The position numbers and the translations under genes were made by a program. The notes beneath the pieces were generated by a model. That model did not search any database, had not been told where the DNA came from, and worked only from the letters and a program-made list of their open reading frames with translations. A stretch of DNA of 64,000 bases from Alloalcanivorax gelatiniphagus (lineage in GTDB: Bacteria; Pseudomonadota; Gammaproteobacteria; Pseudomonadales; Alcanivoracaceae). Location of the stretch: assembly GCF_005938655.1 (NCBI RefSeq), contig NZ_VCQT01000040.1:1-64000 (forward strand). Reading direction: 5' to 3'. Below, in pieces: positions 43,342-51,007 of this stretch (the first letter of the stretch is position 1; each line of letters opens with the position of its first letter).

Positions 43342-44361
43342 TCATCGTTCTTGGGAGATCATCTCGCTTACCATCTTGCGCATCTTCATCGACGAAGCGT
43401 CGATCGCCAGCCTTACCGGGCGGACGTCCTTGAACTTTTCTTCGTTATTCTGGATGGCTTCCAACACCACCTTGTCCTCGTTAAAAGCAATTCTCAGGCC
43501 ATCCTTGAGACGCTGGTCCACGGCCTCGTCGGCGGGCATATTCTTCACCAGCAGCCAATGCTGGATGCAGGTACGGCTGTCCACCGGCGTAATGAAGTGG
43601 CAGGCAAACATCTGGATGCAGTCGGACCGGTCACCTTCCGGGGCTCCGGTGCCGGTGGGCGCGCTACCGAAGTCGATAATGGCGATGGACGGGCAGTAAT
43701 AGTGATAGTAGTGCCACCGATCCACATTGCCCTGATAGGGCTTGAGCCCCTCGAAGATGGGGATCAGCGGTGAGTCGATGATCCAGCGCCAGGTGACCAC
43801 CCGATCTTCCAGGCGCTCATGGTGAACCGGCACATCACCGTGCTGCTTGTTCGACAGCGTGCTCTGATGGACATAGGCGACGTGGGAGGGGTCGCAAAGG
43901 TTTTCCGCCAGATTCAGGTAATTGGCGTGAAGCACCAGGGCATCGCCCTCGAAGGAGCTGTAGTTTTCATCGTGGTACTCGGGCAGGTCGAACACCTTGC
44001 TCTGGTCGGCTTTATCCTCGTCACCCATCCAGATCCAGACCATGCCCATGTTCTCCACTACCGGATAGGCACGGACACGGACACTGTCAGGCACCCGATC
44101 CTGACCGGGTATGTGCACGCAACGGCCATCGCAACCGAAGCGCAGTCCGTGATAGCCACATTCGATGGTGTCGTCCACCAGGGTACCGATGGACAAAGGC
44201 GCCAACCGGTGAGGGCAGGCATCCTCCATGGCCACGACCTGCCCGCCACTGTCACGGAACACCACGATCTGTTCCTCGATAACCACATGGCGCGCCAGCT
44301 CGTGGCCGACGTTGCGCGACCATGTCAACGGGTACCAGGTATTACGAACGTATTCAGACAT
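43342..44361 (-). CDS. Rieske oxygenase, VanA / dicamba O-demethylase-like
   Basis: A 339-residue non-heme iron oxygenase. Rieske ligands are Cys49/His51 (ACPHRLAPLS) and Cys68/His71 (ECGYHGLRF). The mononuclear iron site is Asn154, bridging Asp157, His160, His165 (NLAENLCDPSHVAYVH) and Asp296 in FNEDKVVLEAIQ. From memory, dicamba O-demethylase has C49, H51, C68, H71, N154, D157, H160, H165 and D294, so spacing is almost identical. VanA-type enzymes are alpha-only trimers that demethylate or hydroxylate aromatic or N-methyl compounds. GGAGG lies 6 bases before the ATG. Electrons would come from the ferredoxin encoded 15 bases upstream. The substrate is unknown. Confidence 0.93.
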   Translation of the reverse strand: MSEYVRNTWYPLTWSRNVGHELARHVVIEEQIVVFRDSGGQVVAMEDACPHRLAPLSIGTLVDDTIECGYHGLRFGCDGRCVHIPGQDRVPDSVRVRAYPVVENMGMVWIWMGDEDKADQSKVFDLPEYHDENYSSFEGDALVLHANYLNLAENLCDPSHVAYVHQSTLSNKQHGDVPVHHERLEDRVVTWRWIIDSPLIPIFEGLKPYQGNVDRWHYYHYYCPSIAIIDFGSAPTGTGAPEGDRSDCIQMFACHFITPVDSRTCIQHWLLVKNMPADEAVDQRLKDGLRIAFNEDKVVLEAIQNNEEKFKDVRPVRLAIDASSMKMRKMVSEMISQER

Positions 44362-44376
44362 TGTTTCCTCCAGGCA

Positions 44377-44703
44377 TCAGGGCCATTCAGGCGCCAGCTC
44401 GACCTTGAGGCCGTCGCAGGCGTCGGTAATCGGAATCTGGCAGGCGAGCCGGGAATCCGGGCCGGGTTCAAACGCCAGATCAAGTGCGTCTTCCTCGTCC
44501 TCGCCCAGCTCCGACAAGGCACCCGCCGGCGCCTGCCGCACATAGACATGGCAGGTCGCGCAGACACAACTTCCGCCACACTCCGCCCTTACCGGCAGGC
44601 CGGCGTCGACCATCATCATCATCAGATTGCTGCGCGTGCCCGGCTCGACCACCAGTTCATGGGATTGGTTTTGCCGATCAATTACGGTTATTTGCATGTT
44701 CAT
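44377..44703 (-). CDS. putidaredoxin/adrenodoxin-type 2Fe-2S ferredoxin
   Basis: A 108-residue ferredoxin. The cluster pattern C-x5-C-x2-C ... C is met by Cys42, 48, 51 and 88 (ECGGSCVCATCHVYV and LACQIPI). Cys46 is an extra cysteine inside the loop where putidaredoxin has Ser or Ala. GALSELGEDEEDALDLAFE is the acidic helix used to dock oxygenases and reductases. It is coupled to the reductase gene by a 4-base overlap and precedes the Rieske gene by 15 bases, so it is the natural electron carrier between them. Confidence 0.93.
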   Translation of the reverse strand: MNMQITVIDRQNQSHELVVEPGTRSNLMMMMVDAGLPVRAECGGSCVCATCHVYVRQAPAGALSELGEDEEDALDLAFEPGPDSRLACQIPITDACDGLKVELAPEWP

Positions 44704-45749
44704 CTCGGGCCCAGATGCTCCTTCATTGCCGTTGTGCTGTGTTCAAAAACATGTCTGATATCCGGGTGCAGACGACGTTTGACGTCGTGGGCCATGAGCG
44801 CCGCTTCGTGAAAGCCGGAAAGGATCAAACGCAGTTTTCCCGGGTACCAGCACACATCACCGATGGCGTAGACGCCGTCCAGGCTGGTGGCGAAGCGTTC
44901 GGTATCGACGCGGATGTGGTCGCCATGCATGTCCAGGCCGAAGGACGTCAGCGGCCCGAGCCGGGCGGACAGGCCGAAGAAGGCCAGCACGTGATCACAC
45001 ACCACCTGATCACCGCCCTGCAGCCGCACGCCGCTGAGCTGCCCGCTGTCGTCGACCAGCTCGGCCACCGCGCCGGCGCGGAAATCCATGGCGCCGGTAT
45101 CGATCAAGGCGCGCACCTTATTCACCGTGTCCGGGGCGGCACGGAAGCGGTCCCGGCGGTGTACCAGAGTCAGGCGCTCAGCGATGTCGTGTAAGTTCAG
45201 AGCCCAGTCCAGCGCGGAGTCGCCGCCACCGACCACCACCAGGTGCTTTCCGCGCAAACGTTCTCTCTCTCGCACCGCATAAAGAAGCCCTTCGCCTTCG
45301 TGCATTTCCGCTCCCGCCGCTGGCAGCTTTCTCGGCGAGAAACACCCGGACCCCGCCGCGATCACCACGGCCCCGGCGATAAAGCACTGACCATCGTTGG
45401 TACGAACCCGCCAGCGCCCATCGTCCATGCGGTTCAAGGCTTCCACCATCAGGCCGAAATGAAAACGCGGCTCGAACGGCCGGGCCTGCAGCAGCAGATT
45501 GTCGATCAGCTGCTCGCCACTACAGTCCGGCAAGGCGGGGATATCGTAGATTGGCTTTTCCGGATAGAGCTCCGCGCATTGCCCGCCCGGCCGATCCAGT
45601 ACATCGACCACATCGCAGCGCATACCAAGCATGCCCAGCTCGAACGTGGCGAACAGGCCACAGGGGCCCGCGCCGACAATCAATACATCCGTCTCGATTT
45701 CCGAAACCTCGCCTGGCGGCCTGGAGGTTTGAGATTCTGTGTGCGACAT
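44700..45749 (-). CDS. thioredoxin-reductase-like ferredoxin-NAD(P)H reductase
   Basis: A 349-residue FAD enzyme. The FAD site is LIVGAGPCGLFATFE near 23-37, and the NAD(P) site is VVVGGGDSALDWAL near 166 followed by the phosphate-binding VHRRDRFRA. The C-terminal FAD motif is GVYAIGDVCWYPGK. There is no CxxC between the domains, which separates it from thioredoxin reductase and places it with the YumC-type ferredoxin-NADP reductases. The VHRRD arginines suggest NADPH. Start: ATG 45749 is preferred, with weak GGGA ahead; a GTG at 45767 would add six residues. It is the first gene of the operon. Confidence 0.9.
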   Translation of the reverse strand: MSHTESQTSRPPGEVSEIETDVLIVGAGPCGLFATFELGMLGMRCDVVDVLDRPGGQCAELYPEKPIYDIPALPDCSGEQLIDNLLLQARPFEPRFHFGLMVEALNRMDDGRWRVRTNDGQCFIAGAVVIAAGSGCFSPRKLPAAGAEMHEGEGLLYAVRERERLRGKHLVVVGGGDSALDWALNLHDIAERLTLVHRRDRFRAAPDTVNKVRALIDTGAMDFRAGAVAELVDDSGQLSGVRLQGGDQVVCDHVLAFFGLSARLGPLTSFGLDMHGDHIRVDTERFATSLDGVYAIGDVCWYPGKLRLILSGFHEAALMAHDVKRRLHPDIRHVFEHSTTAMKEHLGPR

Positions 45750-45776
45750 CACCACGTCCCGAATCACATTTATGGA

Positions 45777-45804
45777 GTGTTTTAACCATTAATGGAGTAA
45801 ACAC
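45777..45804. promoter_or_regulatory. 28-bp near-perfect palindrome, likely island operator
   Basis: GTGTTT-N3-CCATTAATGG-N3-AAACAC spans 28 bases with only the two N3 spacers unmatched. It lies 28 bases upstream of the reductase ATG, where it would overlap the start of the Rieske operon transcript. Size and symmetry suit a TetR dimer. ATGGAGT also recurs at 45772 and 45792, and TTGGAGT at 46014. Confidence 0.65.
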
Positions 45805-45984
45805 TACATTTTTCTATTCAGGAATGTAAAGTGCTTTTTTATGCTGATCAATCGCACCTTTTTCGAGCAAATCACTCGAATTCGCACCCATTTAGAGCAG
45901 GAAAAAGCTGAAAAAACTCACTATATAAAAGTTCTTTCATTTTTCGGTCTCGCGGCGCCTACCCATTTTTTGTTCTACCCACCC

Positions 45985-46014
45985 TTGACTTCACATCCCA
46001 AACCATTGCATTTA
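45985..46014 (+). promoter_or_regulatory. possible sigma-70 promoter of the permease operon in the 409-base divergent gap
   Basis: TTGACT (45985-45990) and a weak A+T-rich -10 region near CATTTA (46009-46014) are spaced about 18 bases and point to the fused permease gene. The whole gap (45750-46158) is far richer in A+T than its surroundings. It also holds TATATAAAA near 45923 and a 60-codon open frame (45841-46023) that lacks a ribosome site and is not called as a gene. The leader of about 145 bases before the permease ATG shows no clear riboswitch. Confidence 0.4.
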
Positions 46015-46158
46015 TTGGAGTGAATTCTTAATTAGTGTAGTCACTTCTTTAATCATGGCCCGAACGGCGACTTCGGTGGCACGCCACCTGCATAACAGCC
46101 TGGGCAATTGCGCGGCATACGCCATTCACAAGACAAAAAAGCCAGAAAGGACAAGCCT

Positions 46159-48117
46159 ATGTCCCTGTCCAGCCTCCTGATTCAGATGATCTCCGGGCTG
46201 TCGGAAGCCTCCACCCTGTTTTTGATTTCCGTGGGGCTTTCGCTGATCTTCGGCGTCACGCGGATCGTGAATTTCGCCCACGGCTCCTTCTATATGCTGG
46301 GCATCTATCTTTCCTACACCCTGGTCTCCCGGTTTGGAGACACGGCTTCCGGCTTCTGGTTGGCGACGTTGCTATCGGCATTGACCGTGGCGGTGATCGG
46401 CGCGCTCATCGAGATGACCGTGCTGCGTCGCATCTACCATGTGCCGGAGCTGTTTCAGCTACTCGCCACCTTCGCCCTGGTGCTGGTGATCTCCGACGCC
46501 ACCTTGTATCTATGGGGGCCGGAGGAACTGCTTGGGCCAAGGGCGCCCGGACTCAGTGGTTCCATATCCTTGCTCGGGCACCGCATTCCTCAATACGATC
46601 TGGTGCTTATGGCCATAGGCCCGCTGATACTGGTGGGGCTATACCTGATGCTTAATCTCACCCGCTGGGGAACCTTGATCCGCGCCGCCACTCAGGACCG
46701 GGAGATGGTCGGCGCCCTGGGCATCAATCAGCACTGGCTGTTCACCGGGGTGTTCGCCCTGGGCTGCTTCCTCGCCGGCCTCGGCGGTGCCCTGCAAGGT
46801 CCACGGGTGCCCGCCAACCTGTTGCTCGATATCGAAGCCATCGGCACCGCCTTCGTGATCGTGGTGATTGGTGGCATGGGGTCGATCACCGGCGCCTTCG
46901 TGGCCTCCCTGCTGATCGCTCAGATCAAAGCCCTGTGCTATGGCATCGGCACACTCACTTTCTTTGACGTCGTTATTCCTCTTAACCAGATGACCCTGGT
47001 CATCGAGTTCCTGGTGATGGCGATTGTGCTGGTGGTCCGACCCTGGGGCCTGCTCGGGCGCGCCCTGCCGCCGTCCCGACAGGCGCCCCAATCCGAGCCG
47101 ATGCTGACGCCGGCGAGCAAGGGGGTACGCTGGTTCGGCGCCCTGATCGCGCTGGTGCTGATGATGGTGCCGACTTTCTCCGAGAGCTTTCCGTATCTGA
47201 TTACGCTGTCGGTGGACATGCTGATCGCCGTGCTGTTCGCCGCCAGCCTGCACTTCATCATGGGCCCCGGTGGCTTGCACTCCTTCGGCCATGCGGCCTA
47301 CTTCGGCCTGGGCGCCTATGGTGCCGGTTTGCTGGTGCTGATGCTGGGCCTGCCCATGGAGCTGGCGATGATCCTCGGTCCGCTGGTGGCCGCCTTGGGC
47401 GCGCTGGTTTTCGGGTGGTTTTCGGTGCGCCTTTCCGGCGTTTACCTGGCCATGCTGACACTGGCATTCGCGCAAATCGTCTGGTCCGTTATTTATCAAT
47501 GGAACGGCTTCACCGGCGGCAGCAACGGCCTCATCGGCATCTGGCCTTCGGACTGGCTGGCCTCCCCCACCGCGTTCTACTACCTGACACTGGCCTCGGT
47601 GATCATCTCGGTACTTTTATTGCGGTTCGGCTTGTTCGCGCCGTTTGGCTTCGCCCTGCGCGCCGGCCGTGACTCGGCCCTGCGAGCGGAGGCCATTGGC
47701 ATCAATGTGAAACGCATTCAGTGGTACGCGTTCACCATCGCCGGCCTGTTCGGTGGCGTGGCGGGCACCCTGTTCGCGTTCTCCAAGGGCAGCATCTCTC
47801 CGGAAGTGATCAGCGTGTCGCGCTCGGTGGATGGTCTGGTGATGGTACTGCTGGGCGGCATCAACACCTTGTCCGGCCCCATCGCCGGCGCCTCGATTTT
47901 CACATTGCTGCACGACACGGTGATGCGAGAGACCACCTATTGGCGCGCGGTGCTGGGCCTCGCCGTGCTGACGCTGGTGATTCTGTTCCCCACCGGCATC
48001 GTCGGCTCGGCCCAGGCCATCGGCGAGCGGATCAAGAGCCACCTTCTGAACAGACAACGCGGCGGCCAACTCAACGGCGCCGGCAATGCACAACAATCCG
48101 GAGGCGACCCGCGATGA
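46159..48117 (+). CDS. fused LivH-LivM branched-chain-type ABC permease
   Basis: A 652-residue inner-membrane protein. The N-terminal half (about 1-290) is LivH-like: ISVGLSLIFGVTRIVNFAHG near 24 and the cytoplasmic loop AATQDREMVGALGIN near 170. The C-terminal half (about 325-640) is LivM-like: GPGGLHSFGHAAYFGLGAYG near 370 and ALRAGRDSALRAEAIGIN near 500, the EAA-type coupling loop. The halves are normally separate genes; here a hydrophilic linker (about 300-320, Pro/Ser-rich) joins them. It works with the two ATPases downstream and the binding protein of the divergent operon. ATG 46159 follows AGAAAGGAC. Confidence 0.93.
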   Translation: MSLSSLLIQMISGLSEASTLFLISVGLSLIFGVTRIVNFAHGSFYMLGIYLSYTLVSRFGDTASGFWLATLLSALTVAVIGALIEMTVLRRIYHVPELFQLLATFALVLVISDATLYLWGPEELLGPRAPGLSGSISLLGHRIPQYDLVLMAIGPLILVGLYLMLNLTRWGTLIRAATQDREMVGALGINQHWLFTGVFALGCFLAGLGGALQGPRVPANLLLDIEAIGTAFVIVVIGGMGSITGAFVASLLIAQIKALCYGIGTLTFFDVVIPLNQMTLVIEFLVMAIVLVVRPWGLLGRALPPSRQAPQSEPMLTPASKGVRWFGALIALVLMMVPTFSESFPYLITLSVDMLIAVLFAASLHFIMGPGGLHSFGHAAYFGLGAYGAGLLVLMLGLPMELAMILGPLVAALGALVFGWFSVRLSGVYLAMLTLAFAQIVWSVIYQWNGFTGGSNGLIGIWPSDWLASPTAFYYLTLASVIISVLLLRFGLFAPFGFALRAGRDSALRAEAIGINVKRIQWYAFTIAGLFGGVAGTLFAFSKGSISPEVISVSRSVDGLVMVLLGGINTLSGPIAGASIFTLLHDTVMRETTYWRAVLGLAVLTLVILFPTGIVGSAQAIGERIKSHLLNRQRGGQLNGAGNAQQSGGDPR

Positions 48118-48914
48118 GCCTGCTGACGGTAGAGAGTCTCAATAAATCCTTCGGTGGCGTGCGCGCGGTGGACGACGTCTCCTTCGAACTCCCCAAAGGC
48201 CACATGATGGCGTTGCTGGGTCCCAATGGGGCCGGCAAGTCGACCTGCTTCAATATGCTCAACGGTCAGCTTGTACCTTCTTCCGGCTCCATCCGCATGG
48301 AAGGTGAGGAGCTGATCGGCAAACGCCCTCGTGACATCTGGCGGCTGGGGGTTGGCCGGACCTTCCAGATTGCCGCCGTGTTTAATTCCATGTCGGTGGT
48401 GGAAAACGTACAGATGGCCCTGTTCTCGCACCAGCGGCGGTTGCTGCGTTTTTTCAAGCCACTGCATCGCTATGACCGTGAACCGGCGCTGGAACTGTTG
48501 CGGCTTGTTGGCATCGAGCAGTACGCCGACAAACCCTGCAGTACCCTCGCCTATGGCGATGTGAAGCGCGTGGAGCTGGCCATCGCCATGGCCCATGGCC
48601 CGCGCCTGCTGTTGATGGACGAGCCCTGCGCGGGGATGGCGCCCCACGAACGAAACGGGTTGATGGCACTGACCCGGCGCCTGGTGGACGAGCAGGGTAT
48701 TTCCGTGCTGTTCACCGAGCACAGCATGGACGTGGTGTTCTCATTCGCGGATTCGATGCTGGTGCTGGCCCGCGGCAAATTGATCGCCGCCGGTGACGGC
48801 AATCACATCCGCCATCACCCCAAAGTAAAGGAGGTCTATTTCGGTAGCGGTAAGACCTTCGAGGAGGACGCCCGCGAACCCAACACCGGCGCCCCGGTAT
48901 CCACGGAGCATTGA
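48114..48914 (+). CDS. LivG-type ABC ATPase
   Basis: A 266-residue ATPase. Walker A is GPNGAGKST at 36-44; FNMLNGQLVPSSGSIRM follows. The Q-loop is RTFQIAAVF; the signature is the LivG-style TLAYGDVKRVELAIAMA in place of LSGGQ, and Walker B is LLLMDEPCAGMAPHE. The switch histidine is in FTEHSMDVV. The C-terminal tail (about 250-266) is short and acidic. It overlaps the permease stop by 4 bases. Confidence 0.93.
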   Translation: MSLLTVESLNKSFGGVRAVDDVSFELPKGHMMALLGPNGAGKSTCFNMLNGQLVPSSGSIRMEGEELIGKRPRDIWRLGVGRTFQIAAVFNSMSVVENVQMALFSHQRRLLRFFKPLHRYDREPALELLRLVGIEQYADKPCSTLAYGDVKRVELAIAMAHGPRLLLMDEPCAGMAPHERNGLMALTRRLVDEQGISVLFTEHSMDVVFSFADSMLVLARGKLIAAGDGNHIRHHPKVKEVYFGSGKTFEEDAREPNTGAPVSTEH

Positions 48915-48916
48915 AC

Positions 48917-49636
48917 ATGAAACCCATACAGACTTTGCTTGAGGTGAATGACCTGAACGCCTTCTACGGGCGTGCGCAGATTCTTTTCGATGTCAGCCTG
49001 AAAGTCGGACGCGGCGAGGTGGTGGCGCTGATGGGCCGCAACGGCGCGGGCAAATCCACCACCATGAAGACCATCATGGGACTGGTGGAGCGACGGACCG
49101 GCACGGTGCGCTTCCGCAAGGAAGCGATCGAACGCCTGGCTCCCTTCCGCATATGCCAGCGGGGCCTGGGCTTCGTGCCGGAAGACCGGCGCATCTTCAC
49201 CGATCTCTCCGTGATGGAAAATCTGGAGGTCGGCCGGCTTTCCGAACGACTCGATGCCCCATACTGGGATGAGAACAAGCTTTTTAAGCTGTTCCCCAAT
49301 CTCGGCGAGATGCCCAATCGGCCGGGCGGTCAGATGAGCGGCGGCGAGCAGCAGATGCTGACCATCTCCCGCACACTGATGGGCAACCCCTATCTGGTAC
49401 TGCTCGATGAGCCTTCGGAAGGGGTGGCGCCCTTGATCGTCGAGCAGATGGCGGAAATGATCGTGGAGCTCAAGAAGCAAGGCCTGTCGGTACTGCTGTC
49501 TGAGCAGAACATCCATTTCGCCAAGCTGGTATCGGACCGCGCCTACATTCTCGAAAACGGGCAGGTACGTTATCAGGGGTCAATGAGAGACCTGGCCGCC
49601 GACGAAGTCACCCAGCAAAAATATCTGTCGGTATAA
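48917..49636 (+). CDS. LivF-type ABC ATPase
   Basis: A 239-residue ATPase with Walker A GRNGAGKST at 40-48, Q-loop in LGFVPEDRRIF, signature MSGGEQQMLTISR near 137 and Walker B LVLLDEPSEGVAP. The switch is in LSEQNIHFAKLV. ATG 48917 lies 9 bases after GGAG; a TTG at 48911 is an alternative. It completes the transporter with the LivG-type ATPase. The operon ends here, 47 bases before a hairpin used by the convergent CoA-transferase transcript. Confidence 0.93.
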   Translation: MKPIQTLLEVNDLNAFYGRAQILFDVSLKVGRGEVVALMGRNGAGKSTTMKTIMGLVERRTGTVRFRKEAIERLAPFRICQRGLGFVPEDRRIFTDLSVMENLEVGRLSERLDAPYWDENKLFKLFPNLGEMPNRPGGQMSGGEQQMLTISRTLMGNPYLVLLDEPSEGVAPLIVEQMAEMIVELKKQGLSVLLSEQNIHFAKLVSDRAYILENGQVRYQGSMRDLAADEVTQQKYLSV

Positions 49637-49682
49637 AACCCGGCTTGGCGGTTGGGATTGCCGTAGCGGCGGTTTCAGCCGC

Positions 49683-49716
49683 AAAAAAAAGGCCGCTCCG
49701 AGGGAACGGAGCGGCC
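49683..49716 (-). terminator. rho-independent terminator of the gcdH operon
   Basis: A perfect 10-bp stem GGCCGCTCCG / CGGAGCGGCC with a 6-base loop (49691-49716) is followed on the minus strand by eight T residues (49690-49683). It ends transcription from gcdH and the CoA-transferase gene. The hairpin alone, without a T-run, is met by the plus-strand permease transcript. Confidence 0.93.
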
Positions 49717-49780
49717 AGTCAAGGCAGATCTCTCTATCAGCGCAGCGCGACCCGAGATCCGGGGCCGCGCGGATTCTGCT

Positions 49781-51007
49781 TCAGGCGACCACGCCCTCGG
49801 CGAACAGGGTTTGCAAACCGGCTTCGTCGATGCCCAGCAAATCACCCAGTACCTCACGGGTGTGTTCACCGAGCAGCGGCGGCGGCCGGCGGTATTGCGC
49901 CGGAGTGGCGGACAACCGCAGCGGGCTGGCCACGGTGGGCACGGCCCCGGCGGAGGGGTGTTCCATCTCCCGGCGCAGGCCACGGGCCTGGGCCTGGGGG
50001 TCCTCGAACACCTGTTCCAGGGTGTTCACCGGCCCGCAGGGCACGCCCACCGCTTCCAGGTCGTCCAGCCATTCCCGGGTGGTTTTCATCACCGTGGTCT
50101 GGCGCAGCAGCGGCACCAGCACCTCGCGGTGCTCCACCCGCGAGCGGTTGGTGGCGAAGCGCGGGTCCTCGGCCCATTCCGGATGACCGGCCACCTCACA
50201 GAAGCGGGCGAACTGGTCGTCGTTGCCCACGGTCAGGATCAGGTCGCCGTCGGCGGTGGGAAAATCCTGGTACGGCACAATGTTCGGGTGCGCGTTGCCG
50301 GCCCGCTGCGGTGAGCGGCCGGTGGTCAGGAAGTTCATCGCCTGGTTGGCCAGACAAGCCACCTGCACGTCGAACAGAGCCATGTCCAGATGCTGACCTT
50401 CGCCGCTGCGGTCCCGGTGGGCCAGGGCCGCCAGCACCGCGATGGTGGCGTACAGGCCGGTGGTGATATCGGTGAGCGCCACGCCCACTTTCATCGGCCC
50501 GGCGCCCTCCTCGCCATCCGGGCGGCCGGTGAGGCTCATCAAACCGCCCAGCGCCTGGATCATGAAATCGTAGCCGGCGCGACGGGCGTAGGGGCCGTCC
50601 TGGCCGAAGCCGGTGATCGAGCAGTAAATCAGCTTCGGGTTCACCGCCTTCAGGCTGTCGTAATCCAGGCCGTAGCGTTTCAGGCCACCGACCTTGAAGT
50701 TCTCCAGCACCACGTCGCATTCCGCCGCCAGCTTGCGCACCAACGCCTGCCCTTCCGGGCGGGTGATGTCGATGGCCACGGATTCCTTGTTGCGGTTGGC
50801 GCTCAGGTAGTAAGCGGCCTGGTCGGTGTCCTGACCGTCACCGTCCTTCAGGTAGGGCGGGCCCCAGCCACGGGTATCGTCCCCGCGGCCCGGACGTTCC
50901 ACCTTGATCACCCGGGCGCCCAGGTCACCCAGGATCTGACCGGCCCAGGGGCCGGCCAGAACCCGGGAAAGATCCAGGACGCGCAGGTGGGACAGTGCGC
51001 CGGACAT
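49781..51007 (-). CDS. CaiB/BaiF CoA-transferase (probable succinyl-CoA:glutarate CoA-transferase)
   Basis: A 408-residue class III CoA-transferase. LDLSRVLAGPWAGQILGDLGA near 11 and IKVERPGRGDDTRGWGPP near 34 open the family fold. The catalytic aspartate is likely Asp180 in VGVALTDITTG, and ITGFGQDGPYARRAGYDFM near 131 is conserved. It would activate glutarate to glutaryl-CoA, the substrate of the gcdH product encoded just upstream (1-base overlap). The same pair with a divergent LysR gene is found in Pseudomonas aeruginosa next to gcdH. Confidence 0.88.
   Translation of the reverse strand: MSGALSHLRVLDLSRVLAGPWAGQILGDLGARVIKVERPGRGDDTRGWGPPYLKDGDGQDTDQAAYYLSANRNKESVAIDITRPEGQALVRKLAAECDVVLENFKVGGLKRYGLDYDSLKAVNPKLIYCSITGFGQDGPYARRAGYDFMIQALGGLMSLTGRPDGEEGAGPMKVGVALTDITTGLYATIAVLAALAHRDRSGEGQHLDMALFDVQVACLANQAMNFLTTGRSPQRAGNAHPNIVPYQDFPTADGDLILTVGNDDQFARFCEVAGHPEWAEDPRFATNRSRVEHREVLVPLLRQTTVMKTTREWLDDLEAVGVPCGPVNTLEQVFEDPQAQARGLRREMEHPSAGAVPTVASPLRLSATPAQYRRPPPLLGEHTREVLGDLLGIDEAGLQTLFAEGVVA

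Noticed and set aside
45841-46023. 60-codon open frame in the island's divergent control region
   Set aside because: No ribosome site, no homology I recognise, and it overlaps the probable promoter. A+T-rich control DNA can leave such a frame open by chance.
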